Shown here one piece after another: positions 43,577 to 52,849 of a stretch of DNA of 64,000 nt (position 1 is the stretch's first letter; the number at the start of each line of letters is the position of its first letter). The translations under genes were made by a program, and so were the position numbers. This stretch comes from Bacillaceae bacterium OF18-1A (GTDB taxonomy: Bacteria; Bacillota; Bacilli; Bacillales; Bacillaceae_G), in contig JAQEWB010000001.1 of the NCBI GenBank assembly GCA_027694045.1, forward strand, positions 372,001 through 436,000, in the 5' to 3' direction. The notes beneath the pieces are model-generated. The model did not search any database, had not been told where the DNA came from, and saw only the letters and a program-made list of their open reading frames with translations.

Positions 43577-44917
43577 ATGTTAAGAGGTATTATCATTGTA
43601 TTATTAACAGTAGGTGTAGTCGGAACAGGATATTGGGGTTATAAAGAGCACCAAGAGAAAAATGCAGTTTTAATTCGAGCAGAAAATAGTTATCAACGAG
43701 CATTTCATGATTTAGCATATGAGGTTGATTTATTACACGATAAAATCGGTACAACGCTTGCAATGAATTCACGTTCATCTTTATCACCAGCATTAGCAGA
43801 CGTATGGCGTTTAACTTCTGAAGCTCGTTCAGATGTAGGACAACTCCCATTAACGTTAATGCCGTTTAATAAAACAGAAGAATTTTTAGCAAATATCGGA
43901 GATTTTAGTTATCGTGCAGCGATTCGTGATTTGGAAAAAGAACCGTTAAATGATCAAGAATATAAAACATTGCAAACTTTATATTCAAACGCAGGAAATA
44001 TACAAGATGAGTTGCGAAAAGTGCAACATCTTGTTTTGAAAAATAATTTACGCTGGATGGATGTAGAAATGGCGCTTGCATCAAATCGTGATCCAGCAGA
44101 CAACACAATTATTGATGGATTAAAAACAGTAGAAAAAAACGTAACATCGTATTCTTCTACAAACTTTGGACCGACCTTTACAAGTGCGCAAAAAAATAAA
44201 AAGGGTGGCTTTGAAGCAGAAGGAAAAGCCATTACTGAAGATGAAGCGGCAAAAATCGCAAAATCGTTTTTAAATTTAAAAGGAAATGAAACAGTAGATG
44301 TTGAGAAAAGTGGAAAAGGTGCAAAAGAATCTTTCTATAGTGTGAAAATAAAAGATCCAGCAACAAATAATGAGTTTTATATGGATATTACCGGAAAAGG
44401 CGGATATCCAATTTGGGTAATGAACAATCGAGAGATTAAAGAACAGAAAATTAGTTTAAATGATGCAGGAAGTAAAGGGTTAGCCTTTTTAAAGGACCAT
44501 AAGTTTAAAAATATGGAGCTTTATGATAGTTCTCAATATGATAATATCGGTGTATTTACTTATGTGGTAAATGAGAATGGTGTACGTATTTATCCAGAAG
44601 CAATACAAATAAAAATCGCTTTAGATGATGGATCAATCGTTGGATTTTCTGCAAAAGAATATTTAGCATCGCATCAAAAACGGACAATTCCTTCTGCGAA
44701 GCTTACCGCATCAGAAGCAAGAAAGAAAATTAATCCTGATGTCAAAGTAATGGAAGAGAGAAAAGCTGTTGTAGTAAATGATTTGCATAATGAAGTACTT
44801 TGTTATGAATTTGTTGGTACTTTAGGAAAAGATACGTACCAAATTTTCATTAATGCTAATAACGGCGCAGAGGAAAAAGTGAAGAAGATGCAAGCTGTTG
44901 AAAAAATTTACGATTAA
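43577..44917 (+). CDS. ypeB: germination protein YpeB
   Basis: 446 residues: an N-terminal membrane anchor (IIIVLLTVGVVGTGYWGY), a helical domain and three PepSY-type domains towards the C terminus (for example ITEDEAAKIAKSFLNLKG and SLNDAGSKGLAFLKDHKF). YpeB and SleB stabilise each other in spores. It starts 15 bases after sleB behind GGAGGTGGGA. Confidence 0.94.
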   Translation: MLRGIIIVLLTVGVVGTGYWGYKEHQEKNAVLIRAENSYQRAFHDLAYEVDLLHDKIGTTLAMNSRSSLSPALADVWRLTSEARSDVGQLPLTLMPFNKTEEFLANIGDFSYRAAIRDLEKEPLNDQEYKTLQTLYSNAGNIQDELRKVQHLVLKNNLRWMDVEMALASNRDPADNTIIDGLKTVEKNVTSYSSTNFGPTFTSAQKNKKGGFEAEGKAITEDEAAKIAKSFLNLKGNETVDVEKSGKGAKESFYSVKIKDPATNNEFYMDITGKGGYPIWVMNNREIKEQKISLNDAGSKGLAFLKDHKFKNMELYDSSQYDNIGVFTYVVNENGVRIYPEAIQIKIALDDGSIVGFSAKEYLASHQKRTIPSAKLTASEARKKINPDVKVMEERKAVVVNDLHNEVLCYEFVGTLGKDTYQIFINANNGAEEKVKKMQAVEKIYD

Positions 44918-44943
44918 ACTTTAATAGTAAAGTGGTGAAAATA

Positions 44944-45540
44944 GTGAAAATCCTAATATATATGTTGATGATTTGCTTCATGATAACTGGATGTAGTATT
45001 GGAAAAAAAGACAATCCAAATGAAAAGCCAGAACAAAAAAATGTCTCAATGAAAAACGTTAATTATACGAACAAACCCAATAAACCAAATGAAAAAGCAG
45101 CGGATCATTTAGCATCATTAGCAGCAAGTGTTCCTGGTGTAAATGATGCGACAGCGGTTGTAGTTGGGAAATATGCGGTTGTAGGCATTGATGTAAAAGC
45201 AAAACTAGATCGAACTCGTGTAGAGTCAATTAAATACTCGGTTGCGGAAAGTTTAAAAAACGATCCTGACGGTGCTAACGCCGTCGTTGTAGCAGATGTT
45301 GATACGTATGAACGACTGAAACAAATCGGAAAACAAATTAAAAAAGGAAAAACGGGCGAAGGTATACTCGATGAATTAGCTGCAATTGTTGGCCGTGTAA
45401 TGCCACAAGTTCCAAATGACATGATTGAAAATAAAGAGACGAACCCAATTAAAGATAATGATAAACAATTACCGAAAGATGAAGAACAAGAACTAAGAAA
45501 AGAACAAGATGATCAGTCAAATAATAATCTAAAAAAATAA
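44944..45540 (+). CDS. ylaJ: YhcN/YlaJ-family sporulation lipoprotein
   Basis: The lipobox MITGC sets the lipidated Cys at 17. The central YhcN/YlaJ domain (ADHLASLAASVPGVNDATAV and VVVGKYAVVGIDVKAKLDRT) is followed by a charged Gln/Glu/Lys tail. 198 residues from GTG 44944, six bases behind AGTGGTG; earlier GTGs lie within that site. It is third in the operon with sleB and ypeB and probably acts in the spore membrane at germination. Confidence 0.88.
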   Translation: MKILIYMLMICFMITGCSIGKKDNPNEKPEQKNVSMKNVNYTNKPNKPNEKAADHLASLAASVPGVNDATAVVVGKYAVVGIDVKAKLDRTRVESIKYSVAESLKNDPDGANAVVVADVDTYERLKQIGKQIKKGKTGEGILDELAAIVGRVMPQVPNDMIENKETNPIKDNDKQLPKDEEQELRKEQDDQSNNNLKK

Positions 45541-45542
45541 AG

Positions 45543-45575
45543 AAAATCCCGTACTAAATTGTACGGGATTTTTCG
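45543..45575 (+). terminator. rho-independent terminator of sleB-ypeB-ylaJ
   Basis: An 11 to 12-bp stem (ATCCCGTAC/GTACGGGAT core) with a 6-base loop and TTTTT starts two bases after the stop codon. Confidence 0.9.
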
Positions 45576-45607
45576 TTTTGTATGTTGAATATTCAGTTTA
45601 TTTATAA

Positions 45608-45799
45608 AGGGATATATGGTTTAATTATGATGAGAGGGCAGAAACAGGCAGTACATATTTATACAAGCATAATGAAAAGAACAAGGAGGGAAAACGTGTT
45701 GTCAAAACAAGCGACATTATAAAAATCGGACACGTAGAACAGGAAGTAACAAAATGTATAGATTTTTATAAGTTTATGGCAACGGGACAACTGTTATGA
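45608..45799 (+). pseudogene. startless 63-codon frame upstream of a lipoprotein gene
   Basis: An open frame runs from just after a TAA at 45605 to TGA at 45797-45799 and reads like real protein (WFNYDERAETGSTYLYKHNE, then SDIIKIGHVEQEVTK and CIDFYKFMATGQLL). It has no ATG, GTG or TTG near its 5' end. A strong AAGGAGGG (about 45684) leads instead to a GTG in another frame that stops after eight codons. It may be a truncated or frameshifted gene. Its stop overlaps the ATG of the lipoprotein gene. Confidence 0.4.
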
Positions 45800-46152
45800 T
45801 GAAAAAAAGTGTATTCATATTGTGTATTTTATGGATGAGTTTCAGTATGACAGCGTGTGAACAGAGAAAAGAAGTAAAGAAACAAACGGCAACTTCTTCT
45901 ACTGTAACGGAAAATAAAAAACAAGAGTTCATTAATATAAATCATTTCTCAAAAATAAATGAAGGAATGACTTATAAGGAAGTAAAAGATTTAATTGGTT
46001 TTGAAGGGGATTTACTTATAGAAGAAGGAGAAGACCATTCTGAACGAATTAAACAAATTTTTGCCTGGAAAGGAAATGATCCTAAGGCATTTGTTGAAAT
46101 TACGTTTTTAGATGGAAAAGTGCATTCTAAATCGCAGCAAGGTTTAAGTTAA
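45796..46152 (+). CDS. lipoprotein with DUF3862/BLIP-like domain
   Basis: 118 residues. The lipobox SMTAC puts the lipidated Cys at about 21; a Lys/Thr-rich linker leads to FSKINEGMTYKEVKDLIG and a beta-rich end (FVEITFLDGKVHSKSQ), the pattern of DUF3862 and SmpA/BLIP-like modules. It should be anchored outside the membrane. Its ribosome binding site is weak, so translation may depend on the frame that overlaps its start. Confidence 0.75.
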   Translation: MMKKSVFILCILWMSFSMTACEQRKEVKKQTATSSTVTENKKQEFININHFSKINEGMTYKEVKDLIGFEGDLLIEEGEDHSERIKQIFAWKGNDPKAFVEITFLDGKVHSKSQQGLS

Positions 46153-46177
46153 AAAGATAAAAGCGGGAGAGTTTAAC

Positions 46178-46672
46178 ATGAACATTCATACCGGAGAAAT
46201 TCAATTAGTTCTATATAACGAGCAGTATAAAGAAATGATACAAACATTTACTTTACCTAGTGAACAAGTTAGATTCACATCAGACCCAAATAAATTACTG
46301 GAGAAAGCAAAAAGTGACCTTACAAAAAATGTGGTTGTTATTTTAGATGATAACGGGCTTCCTGTTGGAATATTTGCATTGCAAACAGGTGATAGAGTGC
46401 AGGAGTTTACAGAAAATCAAAACGCTTTACTTTTAACATCGTTTTCTATAAATTACAACAACCAAAGACAAGGATACGCTAAAAAATCATTGGCATTATT
46501 ACAAGAATTTGTACAACGTTATTTTCCGATAAAAAATGAAGTTGTACTTGCTGTAAATGAAAAAAATATTCCAGCACAAAAGTTATATGAAAAAGTTGGC
46601 TTCCAAGATAAAGGATTGAGAAGAATGGGTCCAATTGGTCAACAAATCATAATGCATTTGCCCATTATATAA
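46178..46672 (+). CDS. GNAT-family N-acetyltransferase
   Basis: 164 residues: VVVILDDNGLPVGIFALQTG, then LLTSFSINYNNQRQGYAKKS (acetyl-CoA loop, about 87-106) and VNEKNIPAQKLYEKVGFQDK near the end. Substrate unknown. It starts at ATG behind AAGCGGGAGAG, 25 bases after the lipoprotein, so probably co-transcribed. Confidence 0.87.
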   Translation: MNIHTGEIQLVLYNEQYKEMIQTFTLPSEQVRFTSDPNKLLEKAKSDLTKNVVVILDDNGLPVGIFALQTGDRVQEFTENQNALLLTSFSINYNNQRQGYAKKSLALLQEFVQRYFPIKNEVVLAVNEKNIPAQKLYEKVGFQDKGLRRMGPIGQQIIMHLPII

Positions 46673-46779
46673 TAATGAGATGAAAAGCTTACTCTTGATT
46701 AATCATGTAGTAAGTTTTTTTATTTATTATATAATGTAGAATGTATTTAAAAATGAAATAGAAATGAAGGCTATAAAAA

Positions 46780-47832
46780 ATGAATCAAGTTAGAAAATGG
46801 AATATTGTTGGGGGAAGAGTGATAAAGACTGGAATTGCAGTTTTTCTTACAGTTTTAGTTTGTGAATTTTTTCATATCCCAACTATTTTTGCTGTTATTA
46901 CAGCAATTGTTACAATTGAACCAACTACGACGGACTCGATTAAAAAAGGACTTATTCGTTTTCCCGCATCAACGATTGGATCTGCTTATGCAATGACGTT
47001 TACTTTTTTCTTAGGCCATCAAGCCATCTCTTATGCGTTGGCTGCGATGTTTACGATCGTCACATGTCAAAAATTAAGGTTACACGCTGGCACATTAGTT
47101 GCAACATTGACAGCAGTTGCGATGATCCCAATTACAGCAGATCATTATTTCACCGCATTTTTAATTCGGTTAGCTACGACATCTACTGGTATTATCGTAT
47201 CTACTTTAGTGAATTTTTTCATTTTGCCACCACACTACACTAAAACAATTTCAGGGTGTACAGAGGAGTTATTTGCTAAAACAGCAAATATTATGGAAGA
47301 ATGGCTTACTGCATTAGCTGATGGGAAAGACATAACAAAAGAGACAACTCATAGTCTATCTAAATTGACTTTATTATTACATAAAGCCGTACAATTTGTT
47401 CAATATGAGCAGAAAGACTGGAAATATCATCGACATACAAAGAAGGAAATGCGAAGCTTTCTAGTGGTACAGAAGCAGCTCCATATATTTCAGCAAATTA
47501 TTTATCATATAGACAATTTAGCGCGAGCGTCAATTGAAACATGTGCTTGGTCACAAAATGAAAAGGAAGTATTACAGCGAGCGATTCATTCTATAATTGC
47601 TACATTGAGAAACCGTTGTAATGAAATAGATGAGGAACATTTTACTCTTATTGATGAATTAGATAAGCAATTTTGGAATTATAAAAATGATCTAGGAGAT
47701 TGTAAACCGAATCATTACCATCATCATTTTTCAAGTGAATCTATAATTTTGTTTGAAGTATTATCTATACACGATATGTTAGAGGAATTAAAGCGAATAT
47801 CAGAGAAATATGAGGGGGAAAAAGCCAATTAA
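46780..47832 (+). CDS. aromatic acid exporter (ArAE/DUF939) family membrane protein
   Basis: 350 residues: four to six membrane helices in the first 150 residues ([20 protein letters not shown], later [20 protein letters not shown]) then a long soluble helical half. This matches the ArAE/FUSC-like YqjA family. Transport of small aromatic acids is a family inference. ATG 46780 has a weak site (GAAGG). Confidence 0.82.
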   Translation: MNQVRKWNIVGGRVIKTGIAVFLTVLVCEFFHIPTIFAVITAIVTIEPTTTDSIKKGLIRFPASTIGSAYAMTFTFFLGHQAISYALAAMFTIVTCQKLRLHAGTLVATLTAVAMIPITADHYFTAFLIRLATTSTGIIVSTLVNFFILPPHYTKTISGCTEELFAKTANIMEEWLTALADGKDITKETTHSLSKLTLLLHKAVQFVQYEQKDWKYHRHTKKEMRSFLVVQKQLHIFQQIIYHIDNLARASIETCAWSQNEKEVLQRAIHSIIATLRNRCNEIDEEHFTLIDELDKQFWNYKNDLGDCKPNHYHHHFSSESIILFEVLSIHDMLEELKRISEKYEGEKAN

Positions 47833-47850
47833 AATGTGAGGAGTAATGAT

Positions 47851-48387
47851 ATGACAGTTTATATTGCATTACTAAGAGGGATTAATGTTGGTGGACATAA
47901 AGTGATCAAAATGGCTGATTTGAAACGAGTGTTTGAATCGTTAAGATTACAACACGTAAAAACGTATATTCAAAGTGGCAATATCGTATTTGAATCAGAA
48001 GAAGAGATAAGCTTTCTAAAGGAACAAATTGAATCTGCAATTAAAAACTTTTTTAATTTTGATGTTCCAGTTATGTTAAGAACAAAGGAAGAGTTTATAA
48101 ATATGATAAAAAATTCTCCTTACAAGGCTGATACATTATTAGAAGGAGAAAGTATACATGTTGCATTTTTAGCTCATCCACTTTCTGAAGATGAGAATAG
48201 GCAGTTAATCACGTACAAGAATGAACACGAAGATTGCTATATAGATAATACGGTTGTATATTTATTTTTTAATACAAGCATTCAGAATTCTAAACTAATG
48301 AACCAGCTTCAAAAATTACGTACACCAGCTACTGTAAGGAATTGGCGGACTGTGAATAAATTAAAATCGATTATAGATGGTATGTAA
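47851..48387 (+). CDS. DUF1697 protein
   Basis: 178 residues opening YIALLRGINVGGHKVIKMAD and LKRVFESLRLQHVKTYIQSG, the DUF1697 hallmark, and closing TPATVRNWRTVNKL. Function unknown. ATG 47851 is behind GTGAGGAG; the longer frame begins inside that site. It starts 18 bases after the ArAE gene. Confidence 0.9.
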   Translation: MTVYIALLRGINVGGHKVIKMADLKRVFESLRLQHVKTYIQSGNIVFESEEEISFLKEQIESAIKNFFNFDVPVMLRTKEEFINMIKNSPYKADTLLEGESIHVAFLAHPLSEDENRQLITYKNEHEDCYIDNTVVYLFFNTSIQNSKLMNQLQKLRTPATVRNWRTVNKLKSIIDGM

Positions 48388-48427
48388 AAAGATGAGGTTT
48401 TCTGTATATAGAAAACCTCATCTTTTT
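48386..48427. terminator. bidirectional terminator
   Basis: A perfect 18-bp stem (48386-48403 with 48410-48427) with a 6-base loop, A-run on the left and T-run on the right, between convergent genes. Confidence 0.9.
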
Positions 48428-48830
48428 ATTTATATTGTTTTGCAACAATGAGTTCAATGACAGGATAAATAAAGAATGAAGAACAAAGCGCGATGAAAAG
48501 AGGAAGGTTTTTAACTCCATCTAAATTAGCTCCCATAGAAAATCCTTCGGAGAAAATTAATATAAGGAACATTACAATTACGAGTGCAAAATACGCGATT
48601 TTAAAACTTTTATATGTAATTTGCTGTCCCATCTCATCTTGACTTTCTTTTGATACACCGTTTGGATCTCCCCATGTAATGTGATTGATAAGCTTACTAA
48701 GTATTAAAGAAGCAGCGAAAATCGTTCCGCCTAAAATTTCACCTTTAGTTATGTATTTATATGTACCATATACAAGTATTGTAATTAACGTTAAGACAAT
48801 GATTATAAAAATAGTTTTTTTAGTATTCAA
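48426..48830 (-). CDS. membrane protein of unknown function
   Basis: 134 residues with four hydrophobic segments (about 6-24, 34-50, 76-94 and 105-125) and a charged loop (WGDPNGVSKESQDEMGQQIT). It starts at TTG ten bases behind GGAGGTG, with no ATG alternative. It may belong to the DUF2178-like group, but no motif fixes this. Confidence 0.65.
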   Translation of the reverse strand: MNTKKTIFIIIVLTLITILVYGTYKYITKGEILGGTIFAASLILSKLINHITWGDPNGVSKESQDEMGQQITYKSFKIAYFALVIVMFLILIFSEGFSMGANLDGVKNLPLFIALCSSFFIYPVIELIVAKQYK

Positions 48831-48903
48831 TAAATATTTTCACCTCCATCATTGTAAAAAACTCTTTACAAATACAGTATAAAATTGGGGGAGTTTTGTG
48901 TCA

Positions 48904-48984
48904 AACACTTTTTACATATAAAGTGTTATAATGCGATAGTTTGTTTTTACGATAAATAAAAAAATATATTACATTTGAATGTAA
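48904..48984 (+). promoter_or_regulatory. two palindromes upstream of parM (promoter and candidate parC)
   Basis: AACACTTT (48904-48911) and AAAGTGTT (48920-48927) form an inverted repeat that touches a TATAAT (48927-48932). A second perfect palindrome, TTACATTTGAATGTAA, lies at 48969-48984. Together they are a reasonable place for the operator/centromere of a ParMR system. No run of iterons was seen. Confidence 0.4.
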
Positions 48985-49039
48985 AAGAATAGGCTAGCAT
49001 ATATTTGGAAGGGATGTCAGATTAAACTAGGGGGTAGTT

Positions 49040-50209
49040 ATGTCTATTCTTTTAAAAGCTGGTGCAGATGCAGGAAATAATGGTTTAAAGTTAATGGTGA
49101 AAGGGCAAGATCCTATCTTTATTCCGAGTATTTATTCTTTATATATAGGAGAGCCTACGGGACTACTAGATGAGGAAGATGTTTCATTATCGGAATTAGA
49201 AAATCACATCGATGTGACGATTAGTTCTCCATCGTTAATGTTAAATAATGTACGGTACATTGTTGGAGAAAAAGTGATTCAAGATCAATTAAAAGGTACT
49301 GAAGTGGAGAAGAAATCGAATAAGTCGACGGATGAGTTAATGGTTATTACAATACTATCAGGATTAGCGATAAGTGCTATGCGTCAAAGTCCAACTTCTA
49401 ACCATATTAATATTCGTTATGATTTATCTGTCGCTCTTCCTATGCAGCTTATTACACAAGAGATAGCTGCTGAAAATGCAAAACGTTATATGGGGAATCA
49501 TAAGATTATTTTCCATTATCCGAACGGACGCGATGTTACGATTAATGTTTCTATTGAGTTTTGTAAATGCCTACCTGAGGGCGCTTCTGGGACGTGGGGC
49601 ATTGTATATGATGAAGAAGGCAATGTTGTGAAACATAAAATAGAATGTGAGCAAAATCAAGTTTCAGAAATTGATTTTGTAGATAAAACTTTACTATCTT
49701 TTGATATAGGTGCTGGGACGACAGAAGAGGTTGTGTCGTTAGGGGTAAACTTTAGACCGCAATTAAGTAAGGGCTTATCTTATGGTGTGAAAGAAACATT
49801 ATTACAAGTTATTACGAGATGGAACCGGAAATATCCAACAAAGACGATTGATAGCATTACAGAATTTAATCAAATTTATTTAAATGATAAGCATCCAAGA
49901 AATGCATTATTAGTTGAGGAATCACAACCGGCGCTTTTAGGTTTAGCTGCGCGTGTTGCAACAGATATTATAAATAAAATCGATGATATGAAGGATGATC
50001 CATATGTATTTATTTATGGTGGTGGCGCAGTAATTATTAAAAATAGCTTAAAAATGATTTTAAAACAAAAAGGCCGCTTGAAAAATGTGATTTTTGTAGA
50101 TAACCCGTTATTTACAAATGCAAGAGGTTTATTAGTTTATACTTGTTCTCCAAAGTATAGAGAGCATAAGCAAAAAGAGTTAGGATTTACAAACTTAACG
50201 ATAAGTTAG
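49040..50209 (+). CDS. ParM/StbA-like actin ATPase
   Basis: 389 residues with the actin-fold nucleotide motifs: phosphate 1 ADAGNNGLK (about 9-17), phosphate 2 SFDIGAGTTEE (about 219-229) and the adenosine motif YGGGAVII (about 330). This is the plasmid-segregation actin family (ParM, AlfA, Alp7A), which polymerises to push DNA apart. A small putative adaptor gene follows 11 bases downstream. Here it lies among housekeeping-type chromosomal genes with no replication gene nearby. ATG behind GGGGGTAG. Confidence 0.85.
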   Translation: MSILLKAGADAGNNGLKLMVKGQDPIFIPSIYSLYIGEPTGLLDEEDVSLSELENHIDVTISSPSLMLNNVRYIVGEKVIQDQLKGTEVEKKSNKSTDELMVITILSGLAISAMRQSPTSNHINIRYDLSVALPMQLITQEIAAENAKRYMGNHKIIFHYPNGRDVTINVSIEFCKCLPEGASGTWGIVYDEEGNVVKHKIECEQNQVSEIDFVDKTLLSFDIGAGTTEEVVSLGVNFRPQLSKGLSYGVKETLLQVITRWNRKYPTKTIDSITEFNQIYLNDKHPRNALLVEESQPALLGLAARVATDIINKIDDMKDDPYVFIYGGGAVIIKNSLKMILKQKGRLKNVIFVDNPLFTNARGLLVYTCSPKYREHKQKELGFTNLTIS

Positions 50210-50220
50210 TTGGTGGAAGT

Positions 50221-50556
50221 ATGCGATCTAGGCGATATAAACGTGGTGATCGAGTGAAAATCAATATTCATAAATCGGTATCACCTGAAATGCTCGCATG
50301 GCTAAATAAACAATCAAACCCAACCAACTTCTTTTTCTTTGCTGCACAGCAATTATTTAAACAAGTAGGGGATATTGATGTGTCAAAAACCTTACCGAAT
50401 AGCCATGTTTTTTCATTATATGTAGAACCACCATCATTATTAAAAATCGAAGTAAATCCTTTTAAAAATGTACCGCTAGAAGCAAATAAATCCACTGAAA
50501 CTGTAAAAAAAAAATCATGGGAATCTGTTGATCAATTAGATTGTCCGTTTTTTTAA
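50221..50556 (+). CDS. small putative ParR-like adaptor
   Basis: 111 residues. The first 65 (KINIHKSVSPEMLAWLNKQS, then FFFFAAQQLFKQVGDID) have the strand-helix-helix layout of the ribbon-helix-helix DNA-binding domain of ParR adaptors, after a very basic start (RSRRYKRGDR). The C-terminal half is less ordered and ends PFF, reminiscent of tails that touch the filament. Assignment rests on its place after parM and this layout. Confidence 0.6.
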   Translation: MRSRRYKRGDRVKINIHKSVSPEMLAWLNKQSNPTNFFFFAAQQLFKQVGDIDVSKTLPNSHVFSLYVEPPSLLKIEVNPFKNVPLEANKSTETVKKKSWESVDQLDCPFF

Positions 50557-50577
50557 ACATAGAAAAATATATGTAGC

Positions 50578-50617
50578 GCCCATCACTATACATATGGATG
50601 CAGTGATGGGCTTTATT
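50578..50617. terminator. terminator after the parM pair
   Basis: A 10-bp stem GCCCATCACT/AGTGATGGGC with a 14-base loop precedes TTTATTG. It can also serve the convergent hydrolase gene. Confidence 0.75.
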
Positions 50618-50622
50618 GTTTT

Positions 50623-51477
50623 CTATATTTTAGATGTATGTTTTGCTACGGCTTGAATTATATCCTTCCAGTCATCAGGGTGATTTTCATGTCCTGCTCC
50701 TTCAAGAGTTAATAGTACTGAGTTTGGAATTTCATCAATTAGCGCCAGTCCATGTTCAAATGGGAGTGCTGTATCATCTGTTCCGTGAATGACTAATGTA
50801 GGTGCTTGTATGGAGTGAAGTATATCTTCATAAGCATCATCACCTTGAAGTAAAGCGTGATTAAACATACTCAATAGATTGTTAGCACGTTCTATTTCTT
50901 GTTTTACTTGTTTATAAACCCTATTTTCATCAAAGATTCGTTTTGATCCGCAAAGTAGACGAGATCCTGAGACTAAATACTCTACTACAGCATTTTGATT
51001 TGCCCAATCTATATTTTTACCATTTACGTGATGTGTTAAAATTCTTTCATCCATTGGGGGTAAATCACGAGTGTTGTTATCAGATCCTATTACACTTGTA
51101 GCTAGTAAAGTTAACGTTAATATTCTTTCAGGGTGTTTTACAGCGGCAATTTGAGCAATCATACCACCTAATGACATACCAAATAGATGTGCTTTATCAA
51201 TATGATACGCATCTAGTACCCCAATTGCATCTTCAGCCATATTTGTTACTGAATAATTAGAAGTTCCAGGTTCATATGCGACAGAACGTCCCACATCACG
51301 GTTATCAAAACGAATAACAAATTTCCCTGTGTTCGCCAACCGTTCACAAAACTCTTCATCCCAATAAACCATTGAGCACGTAGCACCCATAATTAATAAA
51401 ATAGTTGGGTTTTTAGGGTTCCCAAAGCTTTCTGTACATATATTAATCCCGTTTATTTTAAATATTTTTTCAGTCAT
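50623..51477 (-). CDS. alpha/beta hydrolase
   Basis: 284 residues. The nucleophile elbow is LFGMSLGGMIAQ (Ser about 100), the oxyanion region LLIMGATCS, the acid Asp in VIHGTDDTALP and the base His in GAGHENHPDDW. RFDNRDVGRS is typical of the RdmC/3-oxoadipate enol-lactonase-like group. It may be an esterase. ATG behind ATGGAGAGT. Confidence 0.88.
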   Translation of the reverse strand: MTEKIFKINGINICTESFGNPKNPTILLIMGATCSMVYWDEEFCERLANTGKFVIRFDNRDVGRSVAYEPGTSNYSVTNMAEDAIGVLDAYHIDKAHLFGMSLGGMIAQIAAVKHPERILTLTLLATSVIGSDNNTRDLPPMDERILTHHVNGKNIDWANQNAVVEYLVSGSRLLCGSKRIFDENRVYKQVKQEIERANNLLSMFNHALLQGDDAYEDILHSIQAPTLVIHGTDDTALPFEHGLALIDEIPNSVLLTLEGAGHENHPDDWKDIIQAVAKHTSKI

Positions 51478-51671
51478 AGTGTACTCTCCATTTCTTTTAA
51501 ATTTAATTAAGAATACAATTTCGAATGATTCTTAGCTGTGTGTAAGTTTCGTTTTGGAATTTATTATGCTTCTTACGTAATTCCCCCCAAAATAAGTTTA
51601 TGATAATTCAAGGCAAAAAATTTTGAGAAATAATTGTATGTTATTAAAATAAACAGCAAGGAGGAGAGGAA

Positions 51672-52598
51672 ATGAAAGCAATTGTTATAGATCAATATGG
51701 TAGTGTTGAAGAATTAAAAGAAAGACATGTTTTAAAACCGGTTGTTAAAAGTAACGAGGTATTAATTCGGATTTTCGCAACATCTATTAATCCTGTTGAT
51801 TGGAAAATTAGAAGGGGAGATTTACAAAAACAGTTACAATTTTCATTTCCGATCATTTTAGGGTTAGATGTAGCTGGAATTATTGAAGAAGTTGGGGAAG
51901 AGGTAGAGTGTTTTAAAATAGGAGATACGGTGTATACGAAACCTGAAAATATAGGGCAAGGCTCTTATGCTGAATTCATTACAGTAAAATCGGACTTAGT
52001 ATCCTATATGCCTACAAATCTAAGTTTTGAAGAGGCAGCTTCTATTCCTCTTGCAGGACTTACAGCGTGGCAAAGTCTTGTAGATTACGCAAAAATAAAA
52101 GAAAATGACCGGGTACTCATTCACGCTGGAGCTGGTGGTGTCGGAAGTTTGGCAATCCAAATCGCGAAATCCTTTGGAGCTTTTGTGGCAACAACTGCAA
52201 GTAGTAAAAATAAAGAGTTTTTAACATCCTTGGGGGCAGATCTCGTTATTGATTATAAAAAAGATAAGTTTGAAAAATTACTATCAGATTTTGATATTGT
52301 GTTAGATACAATAGGTGGCGAAGTACAAGAAAAAAGTTTTCAAATTATTAAACCTGGTGGTGTTCTCGTTTCAATTGTTCATGAACCAATTCATAAAATA
52401 AAAGGAATCAAATCAGGGTTTTTATGGCTAAAGCCAAACGGAAAGCAATTAAATGATTTATCAGAGTTAATTGTACATGACAAAATCAAACCAATCATAA
52501 GTAAAGTTATACCATTTAATGAAGAAGGGATTAGAGAAGCACACCTTTTGAGTGAAGGTCAGCATGTTAGAGGGAAGATTGTAATTAAAGTGGAATGA
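51672..52598 (+). CDS. zinc-independent quinone oxidoreductase-like MDR enzyme
   Basis: 308 residues: INPVDWKIRRGDLQ, LGLDVAGIIEEVG, then the NADPH site HAGAGGVGSLAIQIAKSFGA (about 150-169). No structural-zinc cysteines are present, so it belongs to the QOR branch. It should reduce quinones or enones. ATG behind AGGAGGAGAGG. A terminator follows at once. Confidence 0.9.
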   Translation: MKAIVIDQYGSVEELKERHVLKPVVKSNEVLIRIFATSINPVDWKIRRGDLQKQLQFSFPIILGLDVAGIIEEVGEEVECFKIGDTVYTKPENIGQGSYAEFITVKSDLVSYMPTNLSFEEAASIPLAGLTAWQSLVDYAKIKENDRVLIHAGAGGVGSLAIQIAKSFGAFVATTASSKNKEFLTSLGADLVIDYKKDKFEKLLSDFDIVLDTIGGEVQEKSFQIIKPGGVLVSIVHEPIHKIKGIKSGFLWLKPNGKQLNDLSELIVHDKIKPIISKVIPFNEEGIREAHLLSEGQHVRGKIVIKVE

Positions 52599-52605
52599 TT
52601 TAGAT

Positions 52606-52636
52606 TACCCCCAAAACATTTTGGTTTTGGGGGTAT
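52606..52636 (+). terminator. rho-independent terminator
   Basis: A perfect 12-bp stem (52606-52617 with 52624-52635) with a 6-base loop after the MDR gene; only a short T stretch follows. Confidence 0.75.
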
Positions 52637-52710
52637 TTAGTTTTCATAAATTTTATAAGATGAAATTTCGTATTGTATCATGTAATTTTTCTAATCCAAT
52701 TATTTCAAGT

Positions 52711-52784
52711 AAGGGCTGTTATTTGAGAAGGAAATGTAGTTGGATAAAGCAACAGCTCTGTAACGTCCAGGGCTGTTGCTTTAT
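52711..52784 (+). promoter_or_regulatory. possible attenuator with two alternative hairpins
   Basis: The segment 52744-52759 (with AACAGCTCT) can pair over 16 positions with 52769-52784 to form a terminator-like hairpin. The same AACAGCTCT can instead pair with AGGGCTGTT at 52712-52720. The two are mutually exclusive. The downstream T-run is weak. It lies 66 bases before the triple DnaA-domain gene. Confidence 0.35.
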
Positions 52785-52849
52785 TTGCTAGAAAGACTTA
52801 ATATTATTAAGCTATATTAAAGACAACTGTAAAAAGAGGGGGAGTTATT

